A stretch of 64,000 nucleotides of DNA from Herbidospora sakaeratensis (lineage in GTDB: Bacteria > Actinomycetota > Actinomycetes > Streptosporangiales > Streptosporangiaceae). Below, piece after piece: positions 34,744 through 42,949 of the stretch (within the stretch, counting starts at the first letter, position 1; each line of letters begins with the position of its first letter). A program made the translations under genes and the position numbers. The notes beneath the pieces are model-generated. The model did not search any database. It worked only from the letters and a program-made list of their open reading frames with translations, and was not told where the DNA came from. The DNA is taken from NCBI RefSeq assembly GCF_001570525.1, contig NZ_BBXC01000007.1, positions 1,310,679-1,374,678 of the forward strand, given 5' to 3'.

Positions 34744-35912
34744 GTTGTCCGTTCCAGCGTCTGCTCGAGCCGTCGGGCCGCCCCGACCCCTACCCGATGT
34801 TCGCCGAGTTGCGGTCCACGCCGGTGGCGCGGCAGGACGACGGCACCTACGTCGTCAGCACCTACCAGGAGATCGTCGCCCTGCTGCACGACCCGCGCGT
34901 CAGCTCCCGCCGCCGCGACCCCGACCGGGTCCCGGCCTTCATCGCCCTCGACCCGCCCGAGCACGACCGGCTGCGCCGCCTGGCCATGCGCCACTTCGGC
35001 CCGCCCCACTCACCCGGCCGGATCGACGCGCTGCGCCCCGAGATGCTGGCCGTCACGACCGGCCTGGTCGACGCCCTGGCCGGCAGACGCCGCGCCGACC
35101 TGGTCGAGGAGGTCGCCTACCCGCTGCCGGTCACGATGATCTGCCGGCTGCTCGGCGTGCCGCGCGAGGACGAGGGGCGGTTCCACGCCTGGGCCGACGA
35201 GCTGATCGAGACGCTCGCGCCGGGCGAGCAGCACCGCGCCGAACGCGAGCGCGCCCGGCTGGAGGTGACCGCCAAGTTCGACGGCTACCTGAGCGACCTG
35301 GTCGACGCCCGCCGCCGCGAGCCCGGCGACGACCTGCTGTCGGGCCTCATCGCCGACGGCGAGATGACCCGGGACGACATCGTCAGGACCGGCGTGCTGC
35401 TGCTGATCGCCGGGCACGAGACCACGATCAACCTGATCGCCAACGGCATGCTCACCTTCCTGCGGCACCCCGAGATCCTGGCCCGCGTCCAGGCCGACCC
35501 CGGCCTGATCGTGCCGGCGGTCGAGGAGCTGCTGCGGTTCGAGCCGCCGGTGCAGATGCTGCCCATGCGGACGGCGCTGGAGGACCTCACCATCGCGGGG
35601 GTCGTGATCCCGGCCGGGTCGCCGATCGTGCTGGCACTGGCGGCGGGCAGCCGCGACCCCGCCCACGTGCCCGACCCCGACCGGTTCTCGCTCGACCGGC
35701 CGCGCAACGAGCACCTGGGGTTCGGGGGCGGCGTCCACTACTGCTTCGGCGCTCCGCTGGCCCGGCTGGAGGCGCAGATCGTGCTGACCGAGCTGGTCCG
35801 CCGCCTGATCGGGCCGAGGCTGGTCAGCGACCCGCCGCCCTACCGGCCAAGTCCGGTTCTGCGCGGGCCGCGCCATCTGTGGGTGGAGTACGACGGGGTC
35901 GCCCGGCCATGA
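34740..35912 (+). CDS. Cytochrome P450
   Basis: A 390-residue class I bacterial P450. Oxygen-activation helix LLLIAGHETTINL is near 222, the ExxR motif EELLR near 265 and the heme-ligand loop FGGGVHYCFGAPLAR near 330 with its Cys thiolate. Electrons probably come from the ferredoxin-reductase fusion upstream (GTGA overlap). The substrate is unknown; no biosynthetic cluster surrounds it, so catabolic or xenobiotic oxidation is as likely as secondary metabolism. Its 3' end overlaps the convergent MFS gene by 89 bp. Confidence 0.95.
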   Translation: MSCPFQRLLEPSGRPDPYPMFAELRSTPVARQDDGTYVVSTYQEIVALLHDPRVSSRRRDPDRVPAFIALDPPEHDRLRRLAMRHFGPPHSPGRIDALRPEMLAVTTGLVDALAGRRRADLVEEVAYPLPVTMICRLLGVPREDEGRFHAWADELIETLAPGEQHRAERERARLEVTAKFDGYLSDLVDARRREPGDDLLSGLIADGEMTRDDIVRTGVLLLIAGHETTINLIANGMLTFLRHPEILARVQADPGLIVPAVEELLRFEPPVQMLPMRTALEDLTIAGVVIPAGSPIVLALAAGSRDPAHVPDPDRFSLDRPRNEHLGFGGGVHYCFGAPLARLEAQIVLTELVRRLIGPRLVSDPPPYRPSPVLRGPRHLWVEYDGVARP

Positions 35913-37071
35913 CGAGCGTGCCGGCCAGGGCCGTGATCGCCACGACGGTCCCGTAGCCGGTGGCCATGGACGACACGCCGACCACGCCGACCAGCTGGCC
36001 GGCGACGATGGCGGGCACCCCCAGCGCGAGGTAGCCCACGAGGTAGATGGCCGCGAACAGGCCGGCGCGCTCGTGCGGCCGCACCTCGGGCACCAGCCCC
36101 CGGGTCAGGCCGGAGAACGACGTGCCGACCCCGGCCCCGCCGAACACGGCGGCGGCCCACAGCAGGGGCAGCGCCCCGGCGGCCACGGTCGCGACGAACA
36201 GGACCGCGCCGACGGCGACCAGAGCCATGCCGTACAGGCGCAGCACCCGGGGCGGCACCCCGGTGGTGACCACCGAGGCGACGCCTCCGGCGGTGAAGGC
36301 GACGAAGGCGGCCAGCGCCCCGGCGATCGGGTTGTGCACCCCGAACTCGCCCCCGAGCACGATGGGGACCAGCCCGAGGAACAGCGCCATCGTCATGAAG
36401 GCGCTGACCGTGCTGGGCAGCGTCGTGGCGAACAGCCGCCGCACCTGCGGCGGCACCGAGACGCGCGGCGCCAGCGACCGCAACGCGCCCGGTTTGGGGG
36501 TGGACGTCTCGGGGGTGAACAGGGTGAACACCGTCCCGGCCGCCATGACCACGACGAGCACCAGCCAGACCGCGAACACGGGCTCGGCGGCGAACTCGGC
36601 CAGCAGGCCCGCGAAGATCGCCCCCAGGGCCAGGCCCGCCAGCGGCGCGACCGTGGTCACCAGCGCGCCGAGCTTCTTGTGCCGGGCCGGCGCGAGCTCC
36701 ACGACGGCGGCGCTGAGCGAACTCGACGCCGCGCCCGTGGCGATGCCCTGCACGATCCGGGCCGCGACCAGCCCCCTGATCGAGGACGCCGACAGGAACA
36801 CCAGCATCGCCACCAGCTCGACCGCGAGGGCCGCGATCATGAGCGGCCTCCGTCCGACGTGGTCGGACAACGAGCCGATCACCAGGATGGTGAGCAGGAG
36901 CGCGAGGGAGTAGACGCCGAACGCGAGCGTCAGCTCCCACGGCGCGAGGTGCCAGGAGGACTCGTAGACCGGGAGCAGCGGGGTCGGCACCCCGGCCGCG
37001 GCGAGGATCGCCACCATCGCCGCCGAGATCCCGGCGAAGCCGACGGTGAGCGGCAGCCTGATGGATGTCAT
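35824..37071 (-). CDS. MFS transporter
   Basis: A 415-residue major facilitator protein with about 12 transmembrane segments. The loop 2-3 signature GSLSDHVGRRPLMI is near residue 66 and ARIVQGIATG near 107. It is most like drug/metabolite exporters. It is divergent from an HxlR-type regulator with repeated motifs between them. The polar C-terminal tail of about 25 residues is encoded opposite the P450 3' end. Confidence 0.9.
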   Translation of the reverse strand: MTSIRLPLTVGFAGISAAMVAILAAAGVPTPLLPVYESSWHLAPWELTLAFGVYSLALLLTILVIGSLSDHVGRRPLMIAALAVELVAMLVFLSASSIRGLVAARIVQGIATGAASSSLSAAVVELAPARHKKLGALVTTVAPLAGLALGAIFAGLLAEFAAEPVFAVWLVLVVVMAAGTVFTLFTPETSTPKPGALRSLAPRVSVPPQVRRLFATTLPSTVSAFMTMALFLGLVPIVLGGEFGVHNPIAGALAAFVAFTAGGVASVVTTGVPPRVLRLYGMALVAVGAVLFVATVAAGALPLLWAAAVFGGAGVGTSFSGLTRGLVPEVRPHERAGLFAAIYLVGYLALGVPAIVAGQLVGVVGVSSMATGYGTVVAITALAGTLVMAGRPRRTPPTDGAARAEPDLAGRAAGR

Positions 37072-37095
37072 GCCGTGACAGTAGCCAGCTTTACT

Positions 37096-37145
37096 TCATT
37101 TCTGCAAGTGAACTTCTGTCGAGAAAGTGAGCTATCATTTCTGCA
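37096..37145. promoter_or_regulatory. Operator-like repeats between MFS and HxlR genes
   Basis: TCATTTCTGCA occurs at 37096-37106 and again at 37135-37145, 39 bp apart; a TTCT-GTCG-AGAA inverted repeat lies between. The region is AT-rich against its surroundings, as expected for divergent promoters bound by the HxlR protein. Confidence 0.55.
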
Positions 37146-37822
37146 TGACGCGTCGCGACTACGGGCAGTACTGCGGCCTGGCCCGCGCCCTTGAGATCGT
37201 GGGCGAACGATGGGCCATGTTGATCGTCCGCGACCTGCTCGTCCGCCCCCTCCGCTACACCGACCTGGTCGAGAGCCTCCCGGGCATCCCCACCAACGTG
37301 CTGGCCACCCGGCTGAAGGAGCTGGAGCAGGCGGGCGTCGTCGAGCGCCGCCTCGCCCCCGCGCCGAAGCGCGGCGTGCTCTACGCGCTGACCGCCGCCG
37401 GCGTCGACCTCCAGCCCGCCCTCCTGGCCCTCGGCCGCTGGGGCGCCGGCCAGATGGGCGAGCCGCAGCCCGGCGACATCGTCCGGCCCGAGCTGATGAC
37501 CATCACCTTCCGCGCGGCCTTCGACGCCGAGGCCGCGTCGGGCCTCCACGCGACCTGGGAGGTCCACGTCGCCGACGTGGTGCTGCACCTCGTCGTGGCC
37601 GACGGAGATCTCGTCTCCGGCGTCGGCCCGGCCCCCCGCGAGCCCGACCTCGTGATCACCTTCCGGCCCGACGGCCCGCCCTCCTTCCGGGCCCTGATCA
37701 GGGCGGCCAGATTGGGCGAGGTCGCCCTCACGGGCCGCGCCGAGCTCCTCGACCCGTTCCTGCGCGTCTTCTCCCTCGTGCCCGTTACCCGCGACGTAAT
37801 CGCGGCTCCGCGCGGCGGCTGA
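37145..37822 (+). CDS. HxlR-family transcriptional regulator with SCP2-like C-terminal domain
   Basis: A 225-residue regulator. The winged-helix HxlR domain covers about residues 5-95 (CGLARALEIVGERWAMLIVRDLL at the start). The C-terminal half (about 110-215) resembles a sterol-carrier (SCP2)-type binding domain and may sense a hydrophobic ligand. It is divergent from an MFS exporter. Start ATG 37145 follows the operator repeat; the upstream in-frame codon at 37127 has no support. Confidence 0.88.
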   Translation: MTRRDYGQYCGLARALEIVGERWAMLIVRDLLVRPLRYTDLVESLPGIPTNVLATRLKELEQAGVVERRLAPAPKRGVLYALTAAGVDLQPALLALGRWGAGQMGEPQPGDIVRPELMTITFRAAFDAEAASGLHATWEVHVADVVLHLVVADGDLVSGVGPAPREPDLVITFRPDGPPSFRALIRAARLGEVALTGRAELLDPFLRVFSLVPVTRDVIAAPRGG

Positions 37823-37870
37823 CATCGTTCGGGGTGTCGGCACGTCCCCTTTCCGCCGGAGGAGCCCGAG

Positions 37871-38260
37871 ATGACCACCGTCACCGACCGCACGAAGTTC
37901 CTGCGCCTGGCGCTCCTCGGCGACGCCGTCGTCACCGGCGGCAACGGCCTGATCTACCTCGCCCTCGCCGGCCCCGTGAGCTCCCTGCTCGGCCCGGAGG
38001 CCGGCCTGCTCCGGGGCATCGGCGCCTTCCTTCTCGTGTACGGCCTCGCGGTCGGCCTGCTGTCCACGCGGCGCCCGATCAGCCCGGCCGGGACCACGGC
38101 GGTCATCACCCTGAACGTGTTGTGGTCGCTGGGCAGCGTCGCCGCCGTGCTCGCCGGCGCGGTGGCGTTCACCACCGTCGGCGCCCTGTGGGCCGTCGCC
38201 CAGGCCGTGGTGGTCGCGGCCTTCGCGGCGCTGCAGGTCACCGGCCTGCGAAGGTCGTAG
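37871..38260 (+). CDS. Small integral membrane protein
   Basis: A 129-residue protein with four hydrophobic segments (about 12-32, 42-60, 70-92, 98-122). GGAGGAG precedes ATG 37871. No family function is known to me. It converges on and overlaps the next gene by 23 bp. Confidence 0.75.
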   Translation: MTTVTDRTKFLRLALLGDAVVTGGNGLIYLALAGPVSSLLGPEAGLLRGIGAFLLVYGLAVGLLSTRRPISPAGTTAVITLNVLWSLGSVAAVLAGAVAFTTVGALWAVAQAVVVAAFAALQVTGLRRS

Positions 38261-39038
38261 CGAGCCAGTCCCGGTACGACAGCGGCTCCCGCCCCAGCAG
38301 GTCCCTGACCGTCGACGTGGCCGGGTGGGGGGTGCGGTGCCACGCGGCGAAGATCTCGATCAGCTCCTCCCCGTGCCCGGCCGCCCGCCAGCGCTCCCGG
38401 GCCTGCTCCTCGCCCAGCTCGGCGAACTCCAGCCGCCGTCCCAGCACCTCCCCGATCGCGGCGAGCCGCTCGCGGGCCGTCAGGGCGGCCGGTCCGGTGA
38501 TCGTGTACGACCGCCCCGCGTGCCCGCCGTCGATCAGGATCCGGGCCGCGACCGCGCCGACGTCGGCCTCGTGCACGAACGCCACGGGCACGTCCCCGAA
38601 CACCTCCTCGACCCGGCCTTTCTCGATCTGAGGCGACCACTGGAGGGTGTTGGCCATGAAGTCGGTCGCCTCCAGCCGGGTCCACTCGACCGGCCCGGCC
38701 GCGAACGCCTCCTCGACCGGCCCCACCCGCCCGTTCCACAACAGGGCGACCCGCCGGACGCCCGCCTCGGCGAACAGGGCGACCAGCTCGGGGCCGGTGG
38801 CGAGGGTGGCGTAGTCGTCCCCGCCGGTGGTGAGCAGGTGCACGCCCACCACGCCGCGTAACGCGGCGCGCAGCGATTCGGGGTCGGTGAGGTCGCCGCC
38901 CGCGACCTCCACCTGCGGCGGGAAGGCCGCCTCGCCGGGGTGGCGGGTCAGGGCGCGCACCCGGTGGCCCTCGGCGAGCAGCGCGTCGACGACGTGGCGG
39001 CCGGCCCGGCCCGTCGCCCCGGTCACGAGAAACGTCAT
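38238..39038 (-). CDS. NmrA-like NAD(P)-binding oxidoreductase
   Basis: A 266-residue extended-SDR/NmrA protein. The dinucleotide-binding motif VTGATGRAGRHV is at residues 5-16, and a GPAALTARERLAAIGEVLGR region near 180 is typical of the group. Members are redox sensors or quinone reductases. It is monocistronic here, and its target is unknown. Confidence 0.88.
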   Translation of the reverse strand: MTFLVTGATGRAGRHVVDALLAEGHRVRALTRHPGEAAFPPQVEVAGGDLTDPESLRAALRGVVGVHLLTTGGDDYATLATGPELVALFAEAGVRRVALLWNGRVGPVEEAFAAGPVEWTRLEATDFMANTLQWSPQIEKGRVEEVFGDVPVAFVHEADVGAVAARILIDGGHAGRSYTITGPAALTARERLAAIGEVLGRRLEFAELGEEQARERWRAAGHGEELIEIFAAWHRTPHPATSTVRDLLGREPLSYRDWLATTFAGR

Positions 39039-39077
39039 GCGCCCGAGGCTACGAACCGCCCGCCCGCGCCGCCTCGG

Positions 39078-40229
39078 TCAACGGTCGGAGCCGAGCCTCG
39101 GACTTTCGGCCGGTTCCAGGAGGGGGGCGAACGGGTCGTCGTACCGGGCCCAGGCCGATGAGCCCGCCACCGCCTCCTCCGGGGTCAGCAGGCACGCGTC
39201 GAGCGTGGCGTGGACGCGGTCGCGGTCGAGGTCGGGGCCGATGAAGACCAGGTGCTGGACGCGGTCGCCGAGCGGGCCGGTCCAGTCGAGGGCGGCGGCC
39301 GCGCGGCGGGCGGGGGAGACCAGGTCCCAGGCGGCCTCGGGCAGCGCGGCCAGCCACGGGCCGGCGTCCTCGACGGCCATGCCGCCCGCGACGGCGTCCC
39401 AGCCGAGCAGCCGGTCGGGCCGGGTGGCCAGCCAGAACCGGCCGCGCGAGCGGACCGAGGTGGTGACCAGGTCGTCGAGGGCCTCGAACAGCCGCCCGGG
39501 GTGCAGCGGGCGCAGGCGGTGCCACACGACGGTGGTGACCTCGCCGTCGCGCGCGTCGCACGGCAACACGGCGGTGGCGGGGTCGACGCGTTCGGCCAGG
39601 GTCCGGGTGTCCAGGGCGGGGCCGGTCACCTCGGGCAGGCCGTCGGCCACGGGGGTGGCGGGCGCGAGGTGGGCCAGCAGGGCACGCGACAGGTCGTGGT
39701 CCTCCTCGTCCCCGCCGTACAGGACCAGAGCGGTCGCGTACTCCGTCTGCCGGGCCAGCACCTCGGCCAGGTGCCGCCGGTCGCCGCCCGTGCCGTGGCC
39801 CGTCTCCGACAACCGCTCGCCCCGGACGATGTCGACCGGCAGCCGCGCGGCGTGCAGCGCGGTCGCCACGCAGGTCAGCCGCAGCGCCTCGGCCGCCTCC
39901 TCGGTGTCGAGCGCCTCGGCGACCGCGCGCGGTTCGACCGCGTCCCACAGGTCGACGACCAGCAGCGACGCGCTCGGCGCACGCCGGATCAGCTCGGGCA
40001 GCAGGTCCTCCCTGACCGTGCAGGTGACGCACCCGTGCGCCAGCCGCACCTCGGCCCGCTCCAGCACGCCGGAGACGTCGCGGACGGTGCGCTCGACCCG
40101 GCCGGAGGCGACCTCGCGCAGGTCGTGGTGGACGGCCACCGCGCCGGGGTGGGCGGCCAGCAGACGGTGGACGGTGGCGGTGCGGGCCCGGCGGTGCAGG
40201 CCGGCGACCAGGACGACGGGGGTGGTCAT
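39078..40229 (-). CDS. CobW/COG0523-like protein with degenerate P-loop
   Basis: A 383-residue protein of the CobW family, whose members are GTPase metallochaperones. The cysteine motif GCVTCTVREDLLPEL (CxxC) is at about 66-80, and a CobW C-terminal domain covers about 240-360. The P-loop, normally GxxGxGKT, reads AGLHRRARTATV, without the Lys, so GTP hydrolysis is doubtful. It shares a Zur box with divergent zinc-free ribosomal protein genes, so it should be induced under zinc limitation. ATG 40229 is chosen over the longer frame, which would run through the Zur box. Confidence 0.88.
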   Translation of the reverse strand: MTTPVVLVAGLHRRARTATVHRLLAAHPGAVAVHHDLREVASGRVERTVRDVSGVLERAEVRLAHGCVTCTVREDLLPELIRRAPSASLLVVDLWDAVEPRAVAEALDTEEAAEALRLTCVATALHAARLPVDIVRGERLSETGHGTGGDRRHLAEVLARQTEYATALVLYGGDEEDHDLSRALLAHLAPATPVADGLPEVTGPALDTRTLAERVDPATAVLPCDARDGEVTTVVWHRLRPLHPGRLFEALDDLVTTSVRSRGRFWLATRPDRLLGWDAVAGGMAVEDAGPWLAALPEAAWDLVSPARRAAAALDWTGPLGDRVQHLVFIGPDLDRDRVHATLDACLLTPEEAVAGSSAWARYDDPFAPLLEPAESPRLGSDR

Positions 40230-40251
40230 GGCGGACCTCTCGAGTAGCGAA

Positions 40252-40266
40252 TGAAAACAATTATCA
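40252..40266. promoter_or_regulatory. Zur box (zinc-uptake regulator operator)
   Basis: TGAAAACAATTATCA is an imperfect palindrome that matches the actinobacterial Zur consensus TGaaAAc-n-aTTttCA. It sits in the AT-rich gap between the CobW-like gene and the alternative ribosomal protein genes, and TATCAT elements beside it may be -10 hexamers. Confidence 0.82.
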
Positions 40267-40305
40267 TTATCATCGCATGGACACGCCTCCAGGAAGGACC
40301 CGGCC

Positions 40306-40470
40306 TTGGCCAGGAACGAACTACGCCCGGTGATCAAACTCCGCTCCACGGCGGGCACCGGCTACACCTACGTGACCCGCAAGAACCGCCGCAACGACCC
40401 CGACCGGCTCACCCTCAGCAAGTACGACCCGATCGTGCGCCGCCACGTCGCGTTCCGGGAGGAACGATGA
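40306..40470 (+). CDS. rpmG: 50S ribosomal protein L33, zinc-free paralogue
   Basis: A 54-residue L33 with the family start [14 protein letters not shown] and C-terminal [15 protein letters not shown]. It lacks the CxxC pairs of zinc-binding L33, so it is the C-minus form used when zinc is scarce. The start is TTG 40306, preceded by AGGAAGGA at good spacing; the short length hid it from ordinary ORF listing. It is first in the Zur-controlled operon and overlaps the L28 start (ATGA). Confidence 0.92.
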   Translation: MARNELRPVIKLRSTAGTGYTYVTRKNRRNDPDRLTLSKYDPIVRRHVAFREER

Positions 40471-40703
40471 GCGCCCGCTGCCAGCTCACCGGCGCGCAGC
40501 CGGTCTTCGGCAACCGGGTCTCCCACTCCCACCGCCGCACCCGCCGCCGGTGGGACCCCAACATCCAGAGCCGCCGCTACTGGGTGCCGAGCGAGAACCG
40601 GCACGTCCGGCTCACCCTCAGCACCCGTGCGATCAAGACCATCGACAAGATCGGCATCGAGGCGGCCGTGGCCCGCATCCGCGCCAGAGGAGAGAGGATC
40701 TGA
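40467..40703 (+). CDS. rpmB: 50S ribosomal protein L28, zinc-free paralogue
   Basis: A 78-residue L28 with the hallmark [21 protein letters not shown]. It has one Cys only, so no zinc site. ATG 40467 follows GGGAGGAACG and overlaps the L33 stop; an upstream in-frame ATG at 40251 lies in the Zur box and is not a credible start. Replaces zinc-containing L28 in ribosomes under zinc limitation. Confidence 0.93.
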   Translation: MSARCQLTGAQPVFGNRVSHSHRRTRRRWDPNIQSRRYWVPSENRHVRLTLSTRAIKTIDKIGIEAAVARIRARGERI

Positions 40704-41002
40704 TGGCCAAGAAGAGCAAGATCGCCGCCAACGACCGCCGCCGCGCCGTCGTCGCCCGCTACGCCGCCCGCCGCGCCGAGCTCAAGGAGCTCGTCCGCGT
40801 GGGCACGCCCGAGGAGAAGGCCGCGGCGGCCCGCGAACTGGCCCGCCAGCCCCGCGACGCCAGCGCGACCCGCGTGCGCAACCGCGACGCCGTCGACGGC
40901 CGGCCCCGCGGCCACCTGACCAAGTTCGGCCTGTCGCGCGTCCGCTTCCGCGCGATGGCCCACCGGGGCGAACTGCCCGGCGTCACGAAGGCGAGCTGGT
41001 GA
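40703..41002 (+). CDS. rpsN: 30S ribosomal protein S14, zinc-free paralogue
   Basis: A 99-residue S14 of the long C-minus type: [13 protein letters not shown] at the start, [22 protein letters not shown] in the middle and the conserved [17 protein letters not shown] near the end. No zinc-binding Cys is present. Its ATG shares a base with the L28 stop (TGATG). Confidence 0.94.
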   Translation: MAKKSKIAANDRRRAVVARYAARRAELKELVRVGTPEEKAAAARELARQPRDASATRVRNRDAVDGRPRGHLTKFGLSRVRFRAMAHRGELPGVTKASW

Positions 41003-41004
41003 CG

Positions 41005-41172
41005 ATGGCCGTCCCGAAGCGGAAGACCTCCCGCAGCAACACCCGCCACCGCCGCGCCCAGTGGAAGGCGGCGGCCCCCGACCTGGTCCCGATCGTGGTC
41101 GGCGGCGAACGCCTCCTGGTGCCCCGCCGCCTGGTGGCCGCCTACCAGCGCGGCCTGATAGCGGTGCGCTAG
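41005..41172 (+). CDS. rpmF: 50S ribosomal protein L32, zinc-free paralogue
   Basis: A 55-residue L32 with the family opening [21 protein letters not shown]. The C-terminal part, normally carrying four zinc-binding cysteines, has none and reads [13 protein letters not shown]. Last gene of the Zur-controlled set. ATG 41005 is the canonical start. Confidence 0.9.
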   Translation: MAVPKRKTSRSNTRHRRAQWKAAAPDLVPIVVGGERLLVPRRLVAAYQRGLIAVR

Positions 41173-41194
41173 AACAGCGTCCTTCGCCGCCCGT

Positions 41195-41995
41195 CTACCC
41201 GAGGAACTCCCGCAGTGGGCGCGCCGGGCGGCCCAGGATGTCGGCGACGGTCGTCGTCGTGGTGGCCCAGCGGCCGTCGCCGATCTGGGCCATCAGCAGT
41301 GCCAGGTCGCGGGCCGCCTCGGCGGGCAGGCCGCGTTTCCCGAAGTGTTCGGCGCCCTCCTCGACGGACATGTCCACGTATCGCACCGGTCGCCCGAGCG
41401 CGCGGGTGAGTTCGGCGGCGATCTCGTCGTGCGTCGGCGCGGCCGGGCCGGTGAGTTCGTAGGTCGCGTTCTCGCCCACGGGGCGGGTGAGCAGCGCGGC
41501 CGCGACCGCCGCGATGTCGCGGGCGTCGATGTAGCCGACCGGGCCCCGGCCGTACGCGCCGAAGATCCGCCCCTCGTCGTCGACGTCGCCCGCGAGGTTC
41601 TGCATGAACCCGACCGGCGCCAGGATCGACCAGGGCACGCCCGACGCCGTGAGGTGGTCGTCCACCTGCCCGTGCAGGCCCGAGGCGAGCAGCCCGGCCG
41701 GCGTCGCGCCGCGCACGGACACCGTCACCACCTGCGCCGCGCCCCGGGCCGCCGCGTGGTCGATCACCGCCCGGTGCGCCGCCACGAAGCCGGGCCAGAT
41801 CGAGCTGTTGAGGAAGAGCCGGTCGCCGGGCCCGACGGGAATGCTCTCCGGCCGCTCCAGGTCGCCGACCACGTGCTCACAGCCGAGGTCCGCGCCCTGT
41901 TCCGGCCGCCGCACCACCGCCAGCGCCGCGCCGCCGAGTTCCCCGATCAGCGCGCGCCCGATCGTGCCCGTCGCGCCCGTCACCACGATCGCCAT
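41195..41995 (-). CDS. NmrA-like NAD(P)-binding protein
   Basis: A 266-residue oxidoreductase with VVTGATGTIGRALI at the N-terminus and the GYIDARDIAAVAAALL segment typical of NmrA/atypical SDR proteins. ATG 41995 has AGGAG six bases upstream; ATG 42001 would abut the RBS. It is divergent from a TetR regulator across a 52-bp gap with a loose inverted repeat (TCCTA.AGT / ACTTAGGA), so it is probably that regulator's target. Confidence 0.87.
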   Translation of the reverse strand: MAIVVTGATGTIGRALIGELGGAALAVVRRPEQGADLGCEHVVGDLERPESIPVGPGDRLFLNSSIWPGFVAAHRAVIDHAAARGAAQVVTVSVRGATPAGLLASGLHGQVDDHLTASGVPWSILAPVGFMQNLAGDVDDEGRIFGAYGRGPVGYIDARDIAAVAAALLTRPVGENATYELTGPAAPTHDEIAAELTRALGRPVRYVDMSVEEGAEHFGKRGLPAEAARDLALLMAQIGDGRWATTTTTVADILGRPARPLREFLG

Positions 41996-42047
41996 GACCA
42001 TCTCCTATAGTAAGCGGAAGCCGATCGTCCACTTAGGAGCGTCTCAC

Positions 42048-42569
42048 ATGCGCGCCGACGCCCGCCGCAATCGGGACAAGATTCTCGAAGCGGCTCGTGA
42101 TGTGGTGGCCGAGCGCGGCCCCGACGTGCCGATGGAGCTGATCGCCCGCCGGGCGGGGGTCGGCGTGGGCACCCTCTACCGCCGTTTCCCCGACCGGAAC
42201 ACCCTGCTCGCGGCGCTGGCGGAGCAGTACGTCCACGAGCTCATCGACGCCCTCGGCGAAGCCGCGTCGGCCGGGCCCGACGCGTGGGCGGCCGTGCGCG
42301 CCTTCGTCGTGCACGCCGTGGACGAGGGCCGGGGCGCCGTCGCGGCCGCGCTGGCCGGGACCTCCGCGCCGGAGGCGAGAGAGGCGCTGGTCGAGCGGCT
42401 CGACGTGCTGGTCGGTCAGGCGCAGGCCGACGGCGCGATGCGGTCGGACGTCGGCACCGGCGACGTCATGGACCTGCTCAACGTCTTCGCCTGCAACCCG
42501 GGCGTCATCCCGGAACGTTTCCTGCCGCTCATGCTCGACGGTCTGGGGCGGCGTTCTCCTGGAAGGTGA
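42048..42569 (+). CDS. TetR-family transcriptional regulator
   Basis: A 173-residue repressor with HTH at about residues 8-52 (PMELIARRAGVGVGTLYRRFPDR) and a short TetR_C-type ligand domain. AGGAGCG precedes ATG 42048. It is divergent from an NmrA-type gene. Its last 41 bp overlap the convergent HxlR gene. Confidence 0.9.
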   Translation: MRADARRNRDKILEAARDVVAERGPDVPMELIARRAGVGVGTLYRRFPDRNTLLAALAEQYVHELIDALGEAASAGPDAWAAVRAFVVHAVDEGRGAVAAALAGTSAPEAREALVERLDVLVGQAQADGAMRSDVGTGDVMDLLNVFACNPGVIPERFLPLMLDGLGRRSPGR

Positions 42570-42900
42570 CGATCGCGTCGCCGTGCGACCTCGCCCAGTC
42601 GGTGAGCACCGCGATCGGCTCGACGAGGGTCAGCCCCAGCTCGGTCAGGCTGTACTCGACGCGTGGGGGAGCCTCGGCGTAGGCGTGGCGTTCGACCAGG
42701 CCGTAGCCCTGCAACCGGCGCAGCGTCTGGGTGAGCACCTTGCGCGAGACGCCGCCGACGAGGTCGACGAGCTCGCCGTGCCGGCACGGCCCCCGGCTGA
42801 GCGCGAACAGCACGACGACCGCCCACTTGGTGGTGATGATCTCGATGGCCAGCCGGGCGGGGCAGTCGGCGAGGAAGACGCTGCCTGCGGAATCATGCAC
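42529..42900 (-). CDS. HxlR-family transcriptional regulator
   Basis: A 123-residue winged-helix regulator. The HxlR domain includes CPARLAIEIITTKWAVVVLF, HGELVDLVGGVSRKVLTQTLR and the GLVERHAYAEAPPRVEYSLTE wing. The N-terminal Cys in DCP may sense redox or electrophiles, as in some relatives. GTG 42900 is the start. It is divergent from an alpha/beta hydrolase and likely controls it. Confidence 0.9.
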   Translation of the reverse strand: MHDSAGSVFLADCPARLAIEIITTKWAVVVLFALSRGPCRHGELVDLVGGVSRKVLTQTLRRLQGYGLVERHAYAEAPPRVEYSLTELGLTLVEPIAVLTDWARSHGDAIVTFQENAAPDRRA

Positions 42901-42908
42901 GCGCCGAA

Positions 42909-42925
42909 AGGTACCAAAAGGTTCC
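42909..42925. promoter_or_regulatory. Direct-repeat operator candidate for the HxlR protein
   Basis: AGGTACC (42909-42915) and AGGTTCC (42919-42925) repeat with 10-bp periodicity, upstream of the divergent hydrolase promoter. Confidence 0.45.
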
Positions 42926-42936
42926 TAACGGATCTC

Positions 42937-42942
42937 TAGCGT
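42937..42942 (+). promoter_or_regulatory. -10 element of a leaderless promoter
   Basis: TAGCGT ends 7 bases before ATG 42950. Confidence 0.5.
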
Positions 42943-42949
42943 CGAGCCC

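Noticed and set aside
33201-35912. 903-residue plus-strand frame covering reductase and P450
   Set aside because: Only the P450 part (from 34740) is genuine; the rest is an Arg/Ala-rich shadow of the reductase frame.
40251-40703. 150-residue version of L28
   Set aside because: The N-terminal 72 residues would be translated from the Zur box and the L33 gene in the wrong frame; L28 starts at 40467.
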